Positions 1 through 8,316 of a stretch of DNA of 59,162 nt are shown piece after piece. A program made the position numbers and the translations under genes. This DNA is from BMS3ABIN04 sp965554225. GTDB taxonomy: Bacteria > Bacteroidota > Ignavibacteria > Ignavibacteriales > Melioribacteraceae. The stretch spans positions 1 to 59,162 of the forward strand of contig CBEVZC010000003.1 in NCBI GenBank assembly GCA_965554225.1, in the 5' to 3' direction. A model generated the notes under the pieces. That model saw only the letters and a program-made list of their open reading frames with translations, was not told the DNA's origin and made no database searches. Each line of letters begins with the position of its first letter. Position 1 is the first letter of the stretch.

Positions 1-1
1 A

Positions 2-1111
2 AAAGCAAGACAAGTACAAAGCAGAATTAAGCAATTGGAAAAATTAGATAAAACCATAATAGTTAAAAATAATAAAAAAATAACCCTGAACTTTCCCGAA
101 CCTGAACGCAGCGGAGCCATACCGGTTGAATTAAAAAATGTCTCAGCCGGTTATGGAAATAAAATTGTATTTTCTAACCTAAACTTTTTAATTGAACGGG
201 GAGAAAAATTAGCCTTAATAGGTCCAAACGGAACAGGTAAAAGTACACTTGCAAAAATTATAGCAGGTACAATTTCACCTTTATCCGGTAAGGTTATTTA
301 CGGTCACAATACCTCTGTTTCTTATTATGCACAGGAAGTTTCGGAAACATTTAACTTAGATAGTGATATAATTACAACACTTTCAGGTTTTTCAAAAGAT
401 TTAAATCTTAATCAACTCAGAAAAATTTTAGGAGCTTTTCTCTTTACTAATGATGATGTCTTCAAGAAAATACGAGTTCTTTCCGGGGGTGAAAAAAGCA
501 GAGTTGCATTGGCATCAATCCTTTTGCAAAAGGCAAATTTGGTTGTGCTTGATGAACCGACAAACCATTTAGATATTCAATCGAAAGTAATTCTGCAGAA
601 TGCATTAATTAATTTTAAGGGTTCACTTTTATTAGTTTCACATGATGTTGATTTCTTAAAACCAATTGCAAATAAAATATTAGAATTCAGAAATAATAAA
701 ATTCAATACTATTACGGCAATATCGAATACTATCTAAGAAAAAAGGAGGCTGAGAAAAATCAGAATTCCGAGGTTACTCTAAACTCAAACAGGGAAGTTG
801 AAAATAAAAAAAATCAAAAACGAATAGAAGCCGAATTAAGAACAAAACGATACCGTGCAACCAAGGAATTGAAAAAGCAAATTGAAAATCATGAACATTT
901 AATTGAAGAACTTGAAAATACAATAAGTCATCTTGAAAAAGATTTAGTTGATGAAAAAATTTACTCGTCCCCTGCTTTAGCTAAGGAAAAGACACAAGAC
1001 TATAATCAAACAAAAAAGAAACTTGAATACGTTTTGGAAAAGTGGACGGAATTACATGATGAATTAGAAAATATTGAACAACAATTCAGACATGAAACAA
1101 CTAATGATTAA
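2..1111 (+). CDS. ABC-F family ATPase, C-terminal part (cut by window start)
   Basis: The reading frame is open from base 2 and runs into the window, so the gene starts upstream; the first possible start inside (TTG at 35) is not the real one. What is visible is the end of the inter-domain linker, the second ABC nucleotide-binding domain and a C-terminal coiled coil. Walker A (GPNGTGKST, bases 221-247), the signature LSGGEKSR and Walker B with the ABC-F hallmark DEPTNHLD are intact. No membrane segment is present, as expected for soluble ABC-F proteins that act on ribosomes (Uup, EttA and antibiotic-protection types). The lysine- and glutamate-rich C-terminal coiled coil (last ~110 residues) points to a Uup-like member. 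The stop overlaps the stop of the convergent kinase gene by 11 bp. The exact subfamily cannot be settled without the N-terminal half. Confidence 0.9.
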   Translation, partial: KARQVQSRIKQLEKLDKTIIVKNNKKITLNFPEPERSGAIPVELKNVSAGYGNKIVFSNLNFLIERGEKLALIGPNGTGKSTLAKIIAGTISPLSGKVIYGHNTSVSYYAQEVSETFNLDSDIITTLSGFSKDLNLNQLRKILGAFLFTNDDVFKKIRVLSGGEKSRVALASILLQKANLVVLDEPTNHLDIQSKVILQNALINFKGSLLLVSHDVDFLKPIANKILEFRNNKIQYYYGNIEYYLRKKEAEKNQNSEVTLNSNREVENKKNQKRIEAELRTKRYRATKELKKQIENHEHLIEELENTISHLEKDLVDEKIYSSPALAKEKTQDYNQTKKKLEYVLEKWTELHDELENIEQQFRHETTND

Positions 1112-2063
1112 ATTCTTCCGCTAAAGCAATTCCGCCATAAAGTGGTCCGTCATCTCCTAACTTCGTAACTTTTAGTTTTGCACTTTTCCCAATTTCCTTA
1201 ATAACAGCTTCATTAAATGCCTTTTCTATTTTCGGCATCATAAAATCGCTGTTAGCTTCCAACAATCCGCCTCCTAAAACTATTGTATCAAAATTAAGCA
1301 GTGTTGTAATACTGCCTAAAACACGACCAATAATTTTACACGCATTTGTAATTTCTTTCACTGTAATATCATCTTTTTCTTTTATAGCTTTTGCTATAGC
1401 TTTACTTTTAATTTTCTTGTTTTTTAAAACATATTCGGATAGTACACTTTTATTTTTCTTTTTTATTTGTTTGGTAATTGCTGCTACAATTGCTGTTCTG
1501 CTAGCTAAACCTTCGAATGTAACATCACCGTCGTAGCTTAGTGAACCGGAAGGACCAACTTTCATGTGACCAATTTCACCGGCAAAAATAGAAGACCCTC
1601 TATATATTTTGCCATTAAAAAATAGAGCGCCGCCTATACCAGTTCCAACAAATACTATAAGCATGTTTTTAATCTTATCTTTGAACTCGAATTTTTTAAT
1701 GCCAAGGCCGGCAAGATTAACGTCATTTTCAATTAAAATTGGAAGTGGAATATATTTTTGCAAAGCTTTTTTAATATTAAAATTACTAATCTGCAAATTC
1801 GGAGCATTACCTATTTCACCGGTAAAAGGATTAACCGTTCCCGGAACTCCCATGCTAACAGCTTCAATACTACTTTGTTTCACACCGGTTTTTTTTATAA
1901 GCTGCTTAATCGAATCGGCTATATCGGCAACCATGCCATCGGCTTTCTTTTTTATATCGGTCGCTATTTTTACCCGTTCAATAATTTCATTTTTAGAATT
2001 TAACAATGCGGTTAATATTTTCGTCCCGCCAAAATCTACGGTTATTACATATTCCTTTTTCAA
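1101..2063 (-). CDS. ROK family sugar kinase lacking the zinc-site cysteines
   Basis: A 320-residue ROK (repressor/ORF/kinase) protein, probably an ATP-dependent hexose or N-acetylhexosamine kinase in the cytoplasm. The phosphate-1 motif DFGGTK lies near residue 10, the substrate motif IENDVNLAGLG near 120, GTGIGGA near 150, and the adenosine-side VLGGGLLE near the C terminus. The ROK signature GEIGHM is present, but the usual cysteine cluster that follows it (CxCGxxGCxE) is replaced by SYDGDVTFE, so three zinc ligands are missing while the histidine stays. The likely start is TTG at 2063, with GGAG six bases upstream; no in-frame ATG competes. It is monocistronic, diverges from rsmA and converges on the ABC-F gene. 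Substrate specificity is unknown. Confidence 0.85.
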   Translation of the reverse strand: MKKEYVITVDFGGTKILTALLNSKNEIIERVKIATDIKKKADGMVADIADSIKQLIKKTGVKQSSIEAVSMGVPGTVNPFTGEIGNAPNLQISNFNIKKALQKYIPLPILIENDVNLAGLGIKKFEFKDKIKNMLIVFVGTGIGGALFFNGKIYRGSSIFAGEIGHMKVGPSGSLSYDGDVTFEGLASRTAIVAAITKQIKKKNKSVLSEYVLKNKKIKSKAIAKAIKEKDDITVKEITNACKIIGRVLGSITTLLNFDTIVLGGGLLEANSDFMMPKIEKAFNEAVIKEIGKSAKLKVTKLGDDGPLYGGIALAEEFNH

Positions 2064-2172
2064 ATTGAGCTCCGAATTTAATTTTTAACCGATACTATAT
2101 ATATAAATAAGTTTAATTATCTTTTAATACTCTAAAATATCCAAGAACCTTTTAAGAAGCAAAATATTTTTG

Positions 2173-2967
2173 ATGAAGAAAATTAAACCCTTAAAAAAAT
2201 TCGGACAAAACTACTTAGTGGATGAAAATGTTGTAAAGAAGTTTGTCAATGAATTATCTCCCGCTCCTGATGACTGCATTGTTGAGATAGGTCCAGGCAA
2301 AGGATCAATCACAAAGGAATTACTAAGCAAAGTAAGTAAGCTGATTGCTATTGAAATAGATAATAGAGTAATTGATAATCTAATAAACAAATATTCCAAT
2401 TTATCTGTCCTAAATTCTGATGTACTCAAAGTCGACTTCAAAAATATTTATAAAAGAGAAAAAAATAAAATAAGAATAATTGGAAACATCCCTTTTAACA
2501 TTACCTCACCAATATTTTTCAAATTGATGGAAAATAGAAATTTCATTAAAGATGCGGTTTTAATTATTCCACTGGATATTGCAAAAAGACTTATTGCTTC
2601 AAAACGTACAAAGGAATATGGAATACTAACAATATTGCTGAATTATTTCTCGGATCTAAAATTATGTTTTAAAATTTCACCAAATGTATTTATACCTCGT
2701 CCTAAAATTGAAGCTGCTGTTGTTCATATATCTTTTGAAAAGGAAATTGATCCTGAGATTAATAGCCGAATGTTTATAAGTGTAGTAAAAGCATCGTTCG
2801 GTAACAGAAGAAAAACCTTAAAAAATTCATTAAGTAATGGTATATTTAAAAGTTATGATTTTTCTAAAATTGATCTGGATTTATCTAGAAGAGCAGAAGA
2901 ATTAGATATAAAGGATTTTATTTTTCTTACAAAATTTTTCCAAGATGATGCCAAGCAATCAAGCTGA
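2173..2967 (+). CDS. rsmA: 16S rRNA (adenine1518-N6/adenine1519-N6)-dimethyltransferase
   Basis: KsgA/RsmA transfers methyl groups from SAM to two adjacent adenines in the 3' hairpin of 16S rRNA, a late check in 30S assembly. The 264-residue product has the normal family length. The N-terminal KKFGQNYLVD is the family opening, the SAM-binding motif I is EIGPGKG (residues 38-44), and catalytic motif IV is NIPFNIT (105-111), matching the N(L/I)P(Y/F) pattern. ATG at 2173 is preferred over the TTG immediately before it. It heads an operon: mgtE begins inside its 3' end, followed by a PAP2 gene and menG. Confidence 0.96.
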   Translation: MKKIKPLKKFGQNYLVDENVVKKFVNELSPAPDDCIVEIGPGKGSITKELLSKVSKLIAIEIDNRVIDNLINKYSNLSVLNSDVLKVDFKNIYKREKNKIRIIGNIPFNITSPIFFKLMENRNFIKDAVLIIPLDIAKRLIASKRTKEYGILTILLNYFSDLKLCFKISPNVFIPRPKIEAAVVHISFEKEIDPEINSRMFISVVKASFGNRRKTLKNSLSNGIFKSYDFSKIDLDLSRRAEELDIKDFIFLTKFFQDDAKQSS

Positions 2968-4342
2968 CATAGTAATGAAATCGGGTCTTCAAGTTGATAA
3001 GGAATTATTAGAGAATATTTCTCATTTACTTGAAATTAAAGCTGATAAGAGTATCCTTAACATCTTGGCAGATCTGCATCCAGCTGATATTGCGGAAATA
3101 ATTAATAATTTAAGTTTAGACTATGCCAAAGAATTATTCTCATTATTAGATACTGAAACTGCAAGTGATGTATTACTGGAACTGGATGAAAATCAACGTG
3201 AATATATATTAAAAAATATTGATAAGAAAACAATAACAGACATAGTTGATGAATTAGAGACCGACGATGCAACTGATATTGTGAGTGAATTGCCCGATAA
3301 CGTTGCTGAGCATGTATTAGAAAATATAGATAAAGAAGATTCGGAAGATGTAAAAGAATTATTAAAATATCCCGAAGATACTGCCGGTGGTATAATGACA
3401 AGCGATTTCGTTTTTGTTCATGAAAGCGGAACCGTTAAAGATGCCATTAAAGAAGTTCGAAAACATGCCAAAGAGTTTGATCAAATCTATCATATTTATG
3501 TTCTTACCGACGATAACAAATTAGTTGGGATTGTTCAATTAAAATCCCTGCTTACCAATCCGCTTCATAAAAGAATTAAATCTATTATGGAAAAAGATTT
3601 AATTTTTGTTACGCCGGATATGGATCAAGAAGAAGTAGCAAATATAATGGATAAGTATGATCTTGTAGCTATTGCTGTAGTTGATAAAAATAGAGTTATG
3701 CTCGGAAGAATTACAATTGATGATATAGTTGAGGTTATACAGGAAGAGGCTTCGGAAGATTTACAAAAAATTGCCGGCCTTTCCGAAGACCAGGAAAGCA
3801 CCGATTCGATTTTTCAAATATCACGAATCAGATTACCTTGGTTGCTCATGGTACTTGTCTTGGAAATTGTAAACGGACTTCTGCTGTCTACTTTTCAGGC
3901 AACAATTCAACAGCAAATAACCGCAACATTTTTTATTCCCGTTATAATGGCTATCGGCGGAAGTTCGGGCAATCAGGCAGCTGTTGTTATGGTTAGAAGC
4001 TTAGCTCTGGGCGAAGTACTTCATAGTAAAACATTAAAACGACTGCTGAAAGAACTTGGAGTTGCATTATTAAACGGTATAGCTTGCGCAATTATTATTT
4101 TATTAGCTACTCAGTTGGTTTTCAGCAGCAATGAAGTTTCCCTTTCGTTTTCATTATTATTGTCGGGAACACTACTTATAATCATTTCATATGCAACTTT
4201 ATTCGGTGCTTCTATTCCGTTAATTCTAAAAAGATTTGGAATTGACCCCGCTGTTGCAGCTAGTCCTTTTGTATCTACGACAAATGATATATTCGGTTTA
4301 CTAATTTACTTTTCATTAGTTACATTATTTTACTCTGCCTAA
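2945..4342 (+). CDS. mgtE: Magnesium transporter MgtE
   Basis: MgtE forms a homodimeric Mg2+ channel in the inner membrane, closed by Mg2+ binding to its cytoplasmic domains. The order seen is the MgtE_N superhelical domain (about residues 20-140), two CBS domains (about 143-265, starting at YPEDTAGGIM), a connecting helix, and five hydrophobic segments to the C terminus. The pore-lining GGSSGNQA matches the family GGNxGxQ motif. Length 465 is normal. ATG at 2945 overlaps rsmA by 23 bp; an in-frame ATG at 2975, just after the rsmA stop, is a credible alternative. The stop overlaps the next ATG as TAATG, implying translational coupling. Confidence 0.95.
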   Translation: MMPSNQADIVMKSGLQVDKELLENISHLLEIKADKSILNILADLHPADIAEIINNLSLDYAKELFSLLDTETASDVLLELDENQREYILKNIDKKTITDIVDELETDDATDIVSELPDNVAEHVLENIDKEDSEDVKELLKYPEDTAGGIMTSDFVFVHESGTVKDAIKEVRKHAKEFDQIYHIYVLTDDNKLVGIVQLKSLLTNPLHKRIKSIMEKDLIFVTPDMDQEEVANIMDKYDLVAIAVVDKNRVMLGRITIDDIVEVIQEEASEDLQKIAGLSEDQESTDSIFQISRIRLPWLLMVLVLEIVNGLLLSTFQATIQQQITATFFIPVIMAIGGSSGNQAAVVMVRSLALGEVLHSKTLKRLLKELGVALLNGIACAIIILLATQLVFSSNEVSLSFSLLLSGTLLIIISYATLFGASIPLILKRFGIDPAVAASPFVSTTNDIFGLLIYFSLVTLFYSA

Positions 4343-5289
4343 TGAACAAGATTAAACAAATCTTTTATTTATTAAATCCTTCTGATTTTATAGTAATAGT
4401 ATTTTATTCTATACTTACAATCTTAAACGTAATTTTCTACAGTAGGATTCCGTATTCAAGTTTATTGATTTTAGCTAATATGTTTTTATTCCTTTATATT
4501 TTCTGCGTTGCGTATTTTGATGATGATGATAAAACAACAATCTGGACTCACTTCCATCGCTGGTATATCGTACCGTTAGTATTTCTCTCATTTAAAGAAG
4601 TCTATATAATGCTTAGACCTATTAGACCGGTTGATTTTGACTATCTACTTATTCAAATTGATCGATTTCTATTTGGTGGAGATCCGACACATTTCCTTCA
4701 TCAGATAGCCAATCCGGTAATGACAGAAATACTACAAATTGCTTACGCAACTTTTTTCTTTCTACCGATAATACTAGGAATTGAGCTATTACTCAAAAAA
4801 GAAATAGATGAATTTTACTTTACAACATTTTTAGTTCTGTATGGATTTATTCTTTCTTATATTGGCTATCTCATCGTTCCGGCAATCGGTCCTAGATTCA
4901 CCCTGCATAATTTTTCAACCATTAATAAGGATTTACCCGGACTTTTCTTTACAAAATACCTGCGCGATTACGTAAATGCAGGCGAATCGATACCGAAAGG
5001 AACCATAAACCCAATAAATTTTGTCCAAAGGGATGTGTTCCCCAGCGGACATACGCAAATGACATTAATCGTTATGTATTTATCTGTAAAATTTAAAGTT
5101 AAACTAAAACCATTTTTCTTGGTTGTAGGCACCCTTCTTATTTTTTCTACTGTATATTTATGGTATCACTACGTAATTGATGTAATTGCAGGAACTATAT
5201 TTATGATTTTCACTGTCTGGAGCGGCTACAATATTTATAATTGGTGGCAGCAGAAAAGAGGGGCAAAAGAATTTAGATATAAAAATTAA
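4342..5289 (+). CDS. PAP2-family membrane phosphatase/transferase (AUR1-like type)
   Basis: An integral membrane protein of 315 residues with about six hydrophobic segments. The acid-phosphatase core motifs are visible: FPSGHT (233-238) and, about 35 residues later, a histidine and aspartate in WYHYVID; a KxxxxxxRP match (KEVYIMLRP, from residue 85) lies unusually far upstream. The spacing and the AIGPRF segment recall the PAP2_3/inositol-phosphorylceramide-synthase branch rather than small soluble PAP2 enzymes. Members hydrolyse or transfer lipid phosphates such as undecaprenyl pyrophosphate, phosphatidate or ceramide-linked headgroups. The substrate cannot be read from the sequence. The start codon shares one base with the mgtE stop. 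Confidence 0.8.
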   Translation: MNKIKQIFYLLNPSDFIVIVFYSILTILNVIFYSRIPYSSLLILANMFLFLYIFCVAYFDDDDKTTIWTHFHRWYIVPLVFLSFKEVYIMLRPIRPVDFDYLLIQIDRFLFGGDPTHFLHQIANPVMTEILQIAYATFFFLPIILGIELLLKKEIDEFYFTTFLVLYGFILSYIGYLIVPAIGPRFTLHNFSTINKDLPGLFFTKYLRDYVNAGESIPKGTINPINFVQRDVFPSGHTQMTLIVMYLSVKFKVKLKPFFLVVGTLLIFSTVYLWYHYVIDVIAGTIFMIFTVWSGYNIYNWWQQKRGAKEFRYKN

Positions 5290-5306
5290 ACAGGTCAATT
5301 TTTAAT

Positions 5307-5987
5307 ATGGAAAAGAAACATCAAGTTAAAAGAATATTCGACAGTATCTCCGATCGATATGACTTTCTTAATCATTTACTTAGTTTCGGAATAGATTACT
5401 ACTGGCGATATAAAGCATTGAAAAAAACAAAGCTCGATAATAATAGTATTCTTCTTGATGTAGCATGCGGAACAGGAGACTTTTCAATTTCCGCAAGGAA
5501 AAGAGGAGCTTCTAATATTTTCGGAACAGATTTTTCTTTGAATATGCTTAAGAACTTCAATGAAAAATCCAATTGGATTATTGGGAGAAATGTTCAAGCT
5601 GTTGCAGAAGCATTACCTTATAAATCTAATACATTTACTAACATTACCGTAGCGTTCGGTGTACGTAATTTTTATGATTTGCAAAAAGGATTCGAAGAAT
5701 TTTATAGAGTCTTAAATTATAAAGGGAAAGTAACGGTGCTTGAATTCAGACTTCCGGATAATGTTTTATTGAAAAGCATTTATAATTTTTACTTTTCAAA
5801 AATTCTTCCGGTCATTGGTAAATTAATCTCCAAAGACAAGGAAGCTTATACATACTTACCGGAATCCGTGAGTAAGTTTGATGAAGAAATCGACCTGAAG
5901 AAATTATTTAAGGAAGTAGGTTTTAATAACATAAATCTGTATTCAATGACTTTCGGAATAGTTCAAATTGTAATTGCCGAAAAATAG
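5307..5987 (+). CDS. menG: Demethylmenaquinone methyltransferase
   Basis: A 226-residue class I SAM methyltransferase of the UbiE/MenG family, which C-methylates demethylmenaquinone (or 2-polyprenyl-6-methoxy-benzoquinol) in the last step of quinone synthesis. Family marks are the N-terminal VKRIFDSISDRYDFLNHLLSFG, the SAM-binding DVACGTGDFS near residue 49, the middle FGVRN motif, and the C-terminal SMTFGIVQIVIAEK. Menaquinone is the expected quinone in this lineage. It is the last gene of the rsmA-mgtE-PAP2 operon, 17 bp after the PAP2 stop, and converges on rdgB. Confidence 0.95.
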   Translation: MEKKHQVKRIFDSISDRYDFLNHLLSFGIDYYWRYKALKKTKLDNNSILLDVACGTGDFSISARKRGASNIFGTDFSLNMLKNFNEKSNWIIGRNVQAVAEALPYKSNTFTNITVAFGVRNFYDLQKGFEEFYRVLNYKGKVTVLEFRLPDNVLLKSIYNFYFSKILPVIGKLISKDKEAYTYLPESVSKFDEEIDLKKLFKEVGFNNINLYSMTFGIVQIVIAEK

Positions 5988-5999
5988 TTTGAAATAATT

Positions 6000-6614
6000 T
6001 TATTTTTGGGACAGCTTGTTTTCCCGGAAATTCTTTTCAATAAGCTTTTCCAATTTCTTAAAAGCCTCTGCTCGATGACTGATTTTGTTTTTTTCTTCGA
6101 ATGAAATTTCAGCTAATGTCTTTCCAAATCCCTCGGCAACAAAAATGGGATCGTACCCAAAACCATTTTGCCCTTTAAAATCATGAATTATTTTTCCCTT
6201 TAATTCTCCGAAAGTAGAAATAATATTTTCCCCGTCATAAAAGACTGCACAACATATAAATTTTGCAAGATGCGGTTCGGAAAACTTATGCAATTCTTTT
6301 AAGAGCTTTTTATTGTTTTCCGGATATGTTGAATTCTCTCCTGCATAACGCGCAGAATGTATTCCCGGCTCACCATTAAGCTGTTTTACAACCAGACCGG
6401 AATCATCGGCAATTACAGGAATCTGAAATTTTTCATAAACTGTTTTCGCTTTAATGACTGCGTTTCCTTCAAACGTATCAGCATCTTCAATTATTTCGGG
6501 TATATCGCTATACTCATTCAAAGAAATTAGTTGAAATATCCGACGGTTGAATATCTTTTTTACTTCCTTTAACTTCCCTTCATTTTGAGTTGCAAATAAT
6601 AGTTTCAATTTCAT
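6000..6614 (-). CDS. rdgB: XTP/dITP pyrophosphatase (RdgB/HAM1 family)
   Basis: This cytoplasmic house-cleaning enzyme hydrolyses non-canonical purine triphosphates (ITP, dITP, XTP) to monophosphates so that deaminated bases are not built into DNA or RNA. The 204-residue sequence has the N-terminal FATQNEGKLKEV, the metal and nucleotide site DDSGL, the GIHSARYAG motif, NGFGYDPIF and the terminal KISHRAEAF, all HAM1 hallmarks. It starts 3 bp after the amidohydrolase stop, so it is the last gene of the uvrA - AhpD-like - amidohydrolase - rdgB operon, in keeping with a nucleotide and DNA hygiene theme. Confidence 0.95.
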   Translation of the reverse strand: MKLKLLFATQNEGKLKEVKKIFNRRIFQLISLNEYSDIPEIIEDADTFEGNAVIKAKTVYEKFQIPVIADDSGLVVKQLNGEPGIHSARYAGENSTYPENNKKLLKELHKFSEPHLAKFICCAVFYDGENIISTFGELKGKIIHDFKGQNGFGYDPIFVAEGFGKTLAEISFEEKNKISHRAEAFKKLEKLIEKNFRENKLSQK

Positions 6615-6617
6615 CCT

Positions 6618-7967
6618 TCAGCAAATTCTTTTTAGTAATTTTTCCAATTCACTTCTACCTGCTTCATAAATTGCATCTTTGTCGAAAATTAACGATTCTT
6701 TGTTCTTAACAACCCACTTCCCTTCTATCATCACGTGAACAACATTTTTTGTGCTTGCAGAGTAAACTATACCGGAATAGATGTTAGCGTCTCTGTCAAG
6801 TAATGGCTGATCAGGCTGCTCCAAATCCAGTAAAACCATATCCGCCTTTTTACCTGCTTCCAAACTGCCAATTTCATTTTCTAATCCGAGCGCTTTTGCA
6901 CCTTCTATTGTTGCTAATCTGAAAACTGTTTTTGCATCCATGGAAGTTGGTCCATGAACCGGTTTTTGAATTAATGCAGCAAGCCTCATTTCAGTAAACA
7001 TACTAAGATTATTATTGCAGGGCGGTCCGTCGGCTCCTAACGAAATAGTAATTCCCTCATCCAAATATTTGGGAATATTTGCAATACCCGAACCAAGTTT
7101 TAAGTTAGCAGAAGGACAATGTACAATTCTTGTTCCGGTTTCTTTAATAATACTTCTTTCAAAATCCGAGACATGAATTCCGTGTGCAAGAACAGTATTT
7201 TTATGTAATACTCCAATGGAGTTAAAGTACTCTATATTTTCCATGTTGTGCATTTTTCTTACAGCTTCAATTTCACCTTTATTTTCCGAAGTATGTGAAT
7301 GATAAATTGATCCGCTAAAGTCTTTTGTCATTTCATAAGTTTCTTTCAGCAACTCTTCACTGCACGACAAAACAAATCTTGGAGCAAATCCGTATTTAAT
7401 TTTACCATTTTCCGAATTGTGGTATTGTTTTGCTAATTCATAACTGGAAGCTAAACTATCTTTCGTACTTTCTTTAAATTTAGGGTAAAGATCATTTAAG
7501 TCCATCATGCACTTCCCGGAAATTGCCCGCATCTTGGACCCGATTAACATATCAAAAACAACTTCATGATGATTTATTGTTCCCATATCTAAAACAGTTG
7601 TTGTGCCGCTTAATTGCAGTTCGTAAATTCCCAGTTTTGCAGAAGCTGCTAATGATGGTTTTGTATGTTCATTTTCAAACGGGAATATTCTTTCTTTAAG
7701 CCAATCTAATAATTCAAGATCATCGGCCAAACCCCTGAATAAAGTTTGGCAAAGATGTACGTGAGTCTGAATAAAACCGGGTATTAAAGTTAATCTTGGA
7801 AAGTGATAAATCTTATTGTCATAACTCTCAACAGATTCTTTCTTAAGATCAATAAATCTCTCAATTTTCCCGTCAACTATTTCAATTGCCGTATTTCTGA
7901 ATATATTATTTTTGGAATCAGCTGTAACTATTTGTTTAGGAATAATAATAAAGTTGCTACTGTTCAT
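6618..7967 (-). CDS. Amidohydrolase, S-adenosylhomocysteine/5'-deoxyadenosine deaminase type
   Basis: A 449-residue metal-dependent amidohydrolase of the MtaD/TrzN subgroup. It carries the HxH metal pair in THVHLCQTLFRGLADD, the HTSE and HGIH histidines, HCPSANLKLGSG, and the catalytic aspartate in SLGADG. The FRG-x-ADD and PSANLKLGSG motifs are typical of enzymes that deaminate adenine in S-adenosylhomocysteine, methylthioadenosine or 5'-deoxyadenosine, by-products of SAM chemistry. A longer ATG at 7991 exists, but ATG at 7967 follows a strong GAGGAG ribosome-binding site located inside the end of the upstream gene, with an 11-bp overlap. The substrate is inferred from the family. Confidence 0.88.
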   Translation of the reverse strand: MNSSNFIIIPKQIVTADSKNNIFRNTAIEIVDGKIERFIDLKKESVESYDNKIYHFPRLTLIPGFIQTHVHLCQTLFRGLADDLELLDWLKERIFPFENEHTKPSLAASAKLGIYELQLSGTTTVLDMGTINHHEVVFDMLIGSKMRAISGKCMMDLNDLYPKFKESTKDSLASSYELAKQYHNSENGKIKYGFAPRFVLSCSEELLKETYEMTKDFSGSIYHSHTSENKGEIEAVRKMHNMENIEYFNSIGVLHKNTVLAHGIHVSDFERSIIKETGTRIVHCPSANLKLGSGIANIPKYLDEGITISLGADGPPCNNNLSMFTEMRLAALIQKPVHGPTSMDAKTVFRLATIEGAKALGLENEIGSLEAGKKADMVLLDLEQPDQPLLDRDANIYSGIVYSASTKNVVHVMIEGKWVVKNKESLIFDKDAIYEAGRSELEKLLKRIC

Positions 7968-8316
7968 TTCCCATCTCCTCAAATAGATCATCTAAACTCT
8001 GCACAGCAAAACGAAGATGCGGAATAACAATTGAACCGCCAACAATTAACGCAATATTAAAAGTTTCGTAAAACTCTTGCCTTGTCGCTCCTTCTTGAAC
8101 CGATCTATCAATATGATATAAAATGCAATCGTTGCATCTTAAAACCATAGAAGCAACCAAACCCATTAGCTCTTTGGTTTTTGCATTAAGCGCACCGTCT
8201 ATATATGCTTTGTTATCCAGAGCAAAAAACTTCTTATAATCCCGAAATCCCGAATTAAGAATTCTATCGTTCATTTCTATTCTATATTTGCGAAAGTTAT
8301 TAATTTCCTTTTCCAT
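7957..8316 (-). CDS. AhpD-like / carboxymuconolactone decarboxylase family protein
   Basis: A 119-residue single-domain helical protein of the CMD/AhpD superfamily. The redox and proton-relay motif CxxCxxxH is present as CNDCILYH (C61, C64, H68), preceded by a family-typical helix (TKELMGLVASMVLRC). In AhpD these cysteines reduce peroxiredoxin; in true carboxymuconolactone decarboxylases they are absent, so a thiol role or alkylhydroperoxidase-like activity is likelier than decarboxylation. GAGGGGAACA precedes the ATG. It overlaps uvrA by 17 bp and the amidohydrolase by 11 bp, so it is translated as part of that operon. The physiological partner is unknown. Confidence 0.85.
   Translation of the reverse strand: MEKEINNFRKYRIEMNDRILNSGFRDYKKFFALDNKAYIDGALNAKTKELMGLVASMVLRCNDCILYHIDRSVQEGATRQEFYETFNIALIVGGSIVIPHLRFAVQSLDDLFEEMGNEQ

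Noticed and set aside
1609..2088. Long open frame opposite the ROK kinase gene
   Set aside because: It is the antisense shadow of a well-supported kinase; no ribosome-binding site and a composition unlike a protein.
2113..2127. Two TTAA words 11 bp apart upstream of rsmA
   Set aside because: Only a pair with poor flanking bases; such pairs are expected often in this AT-rich genome, unlike the four-box arrays.
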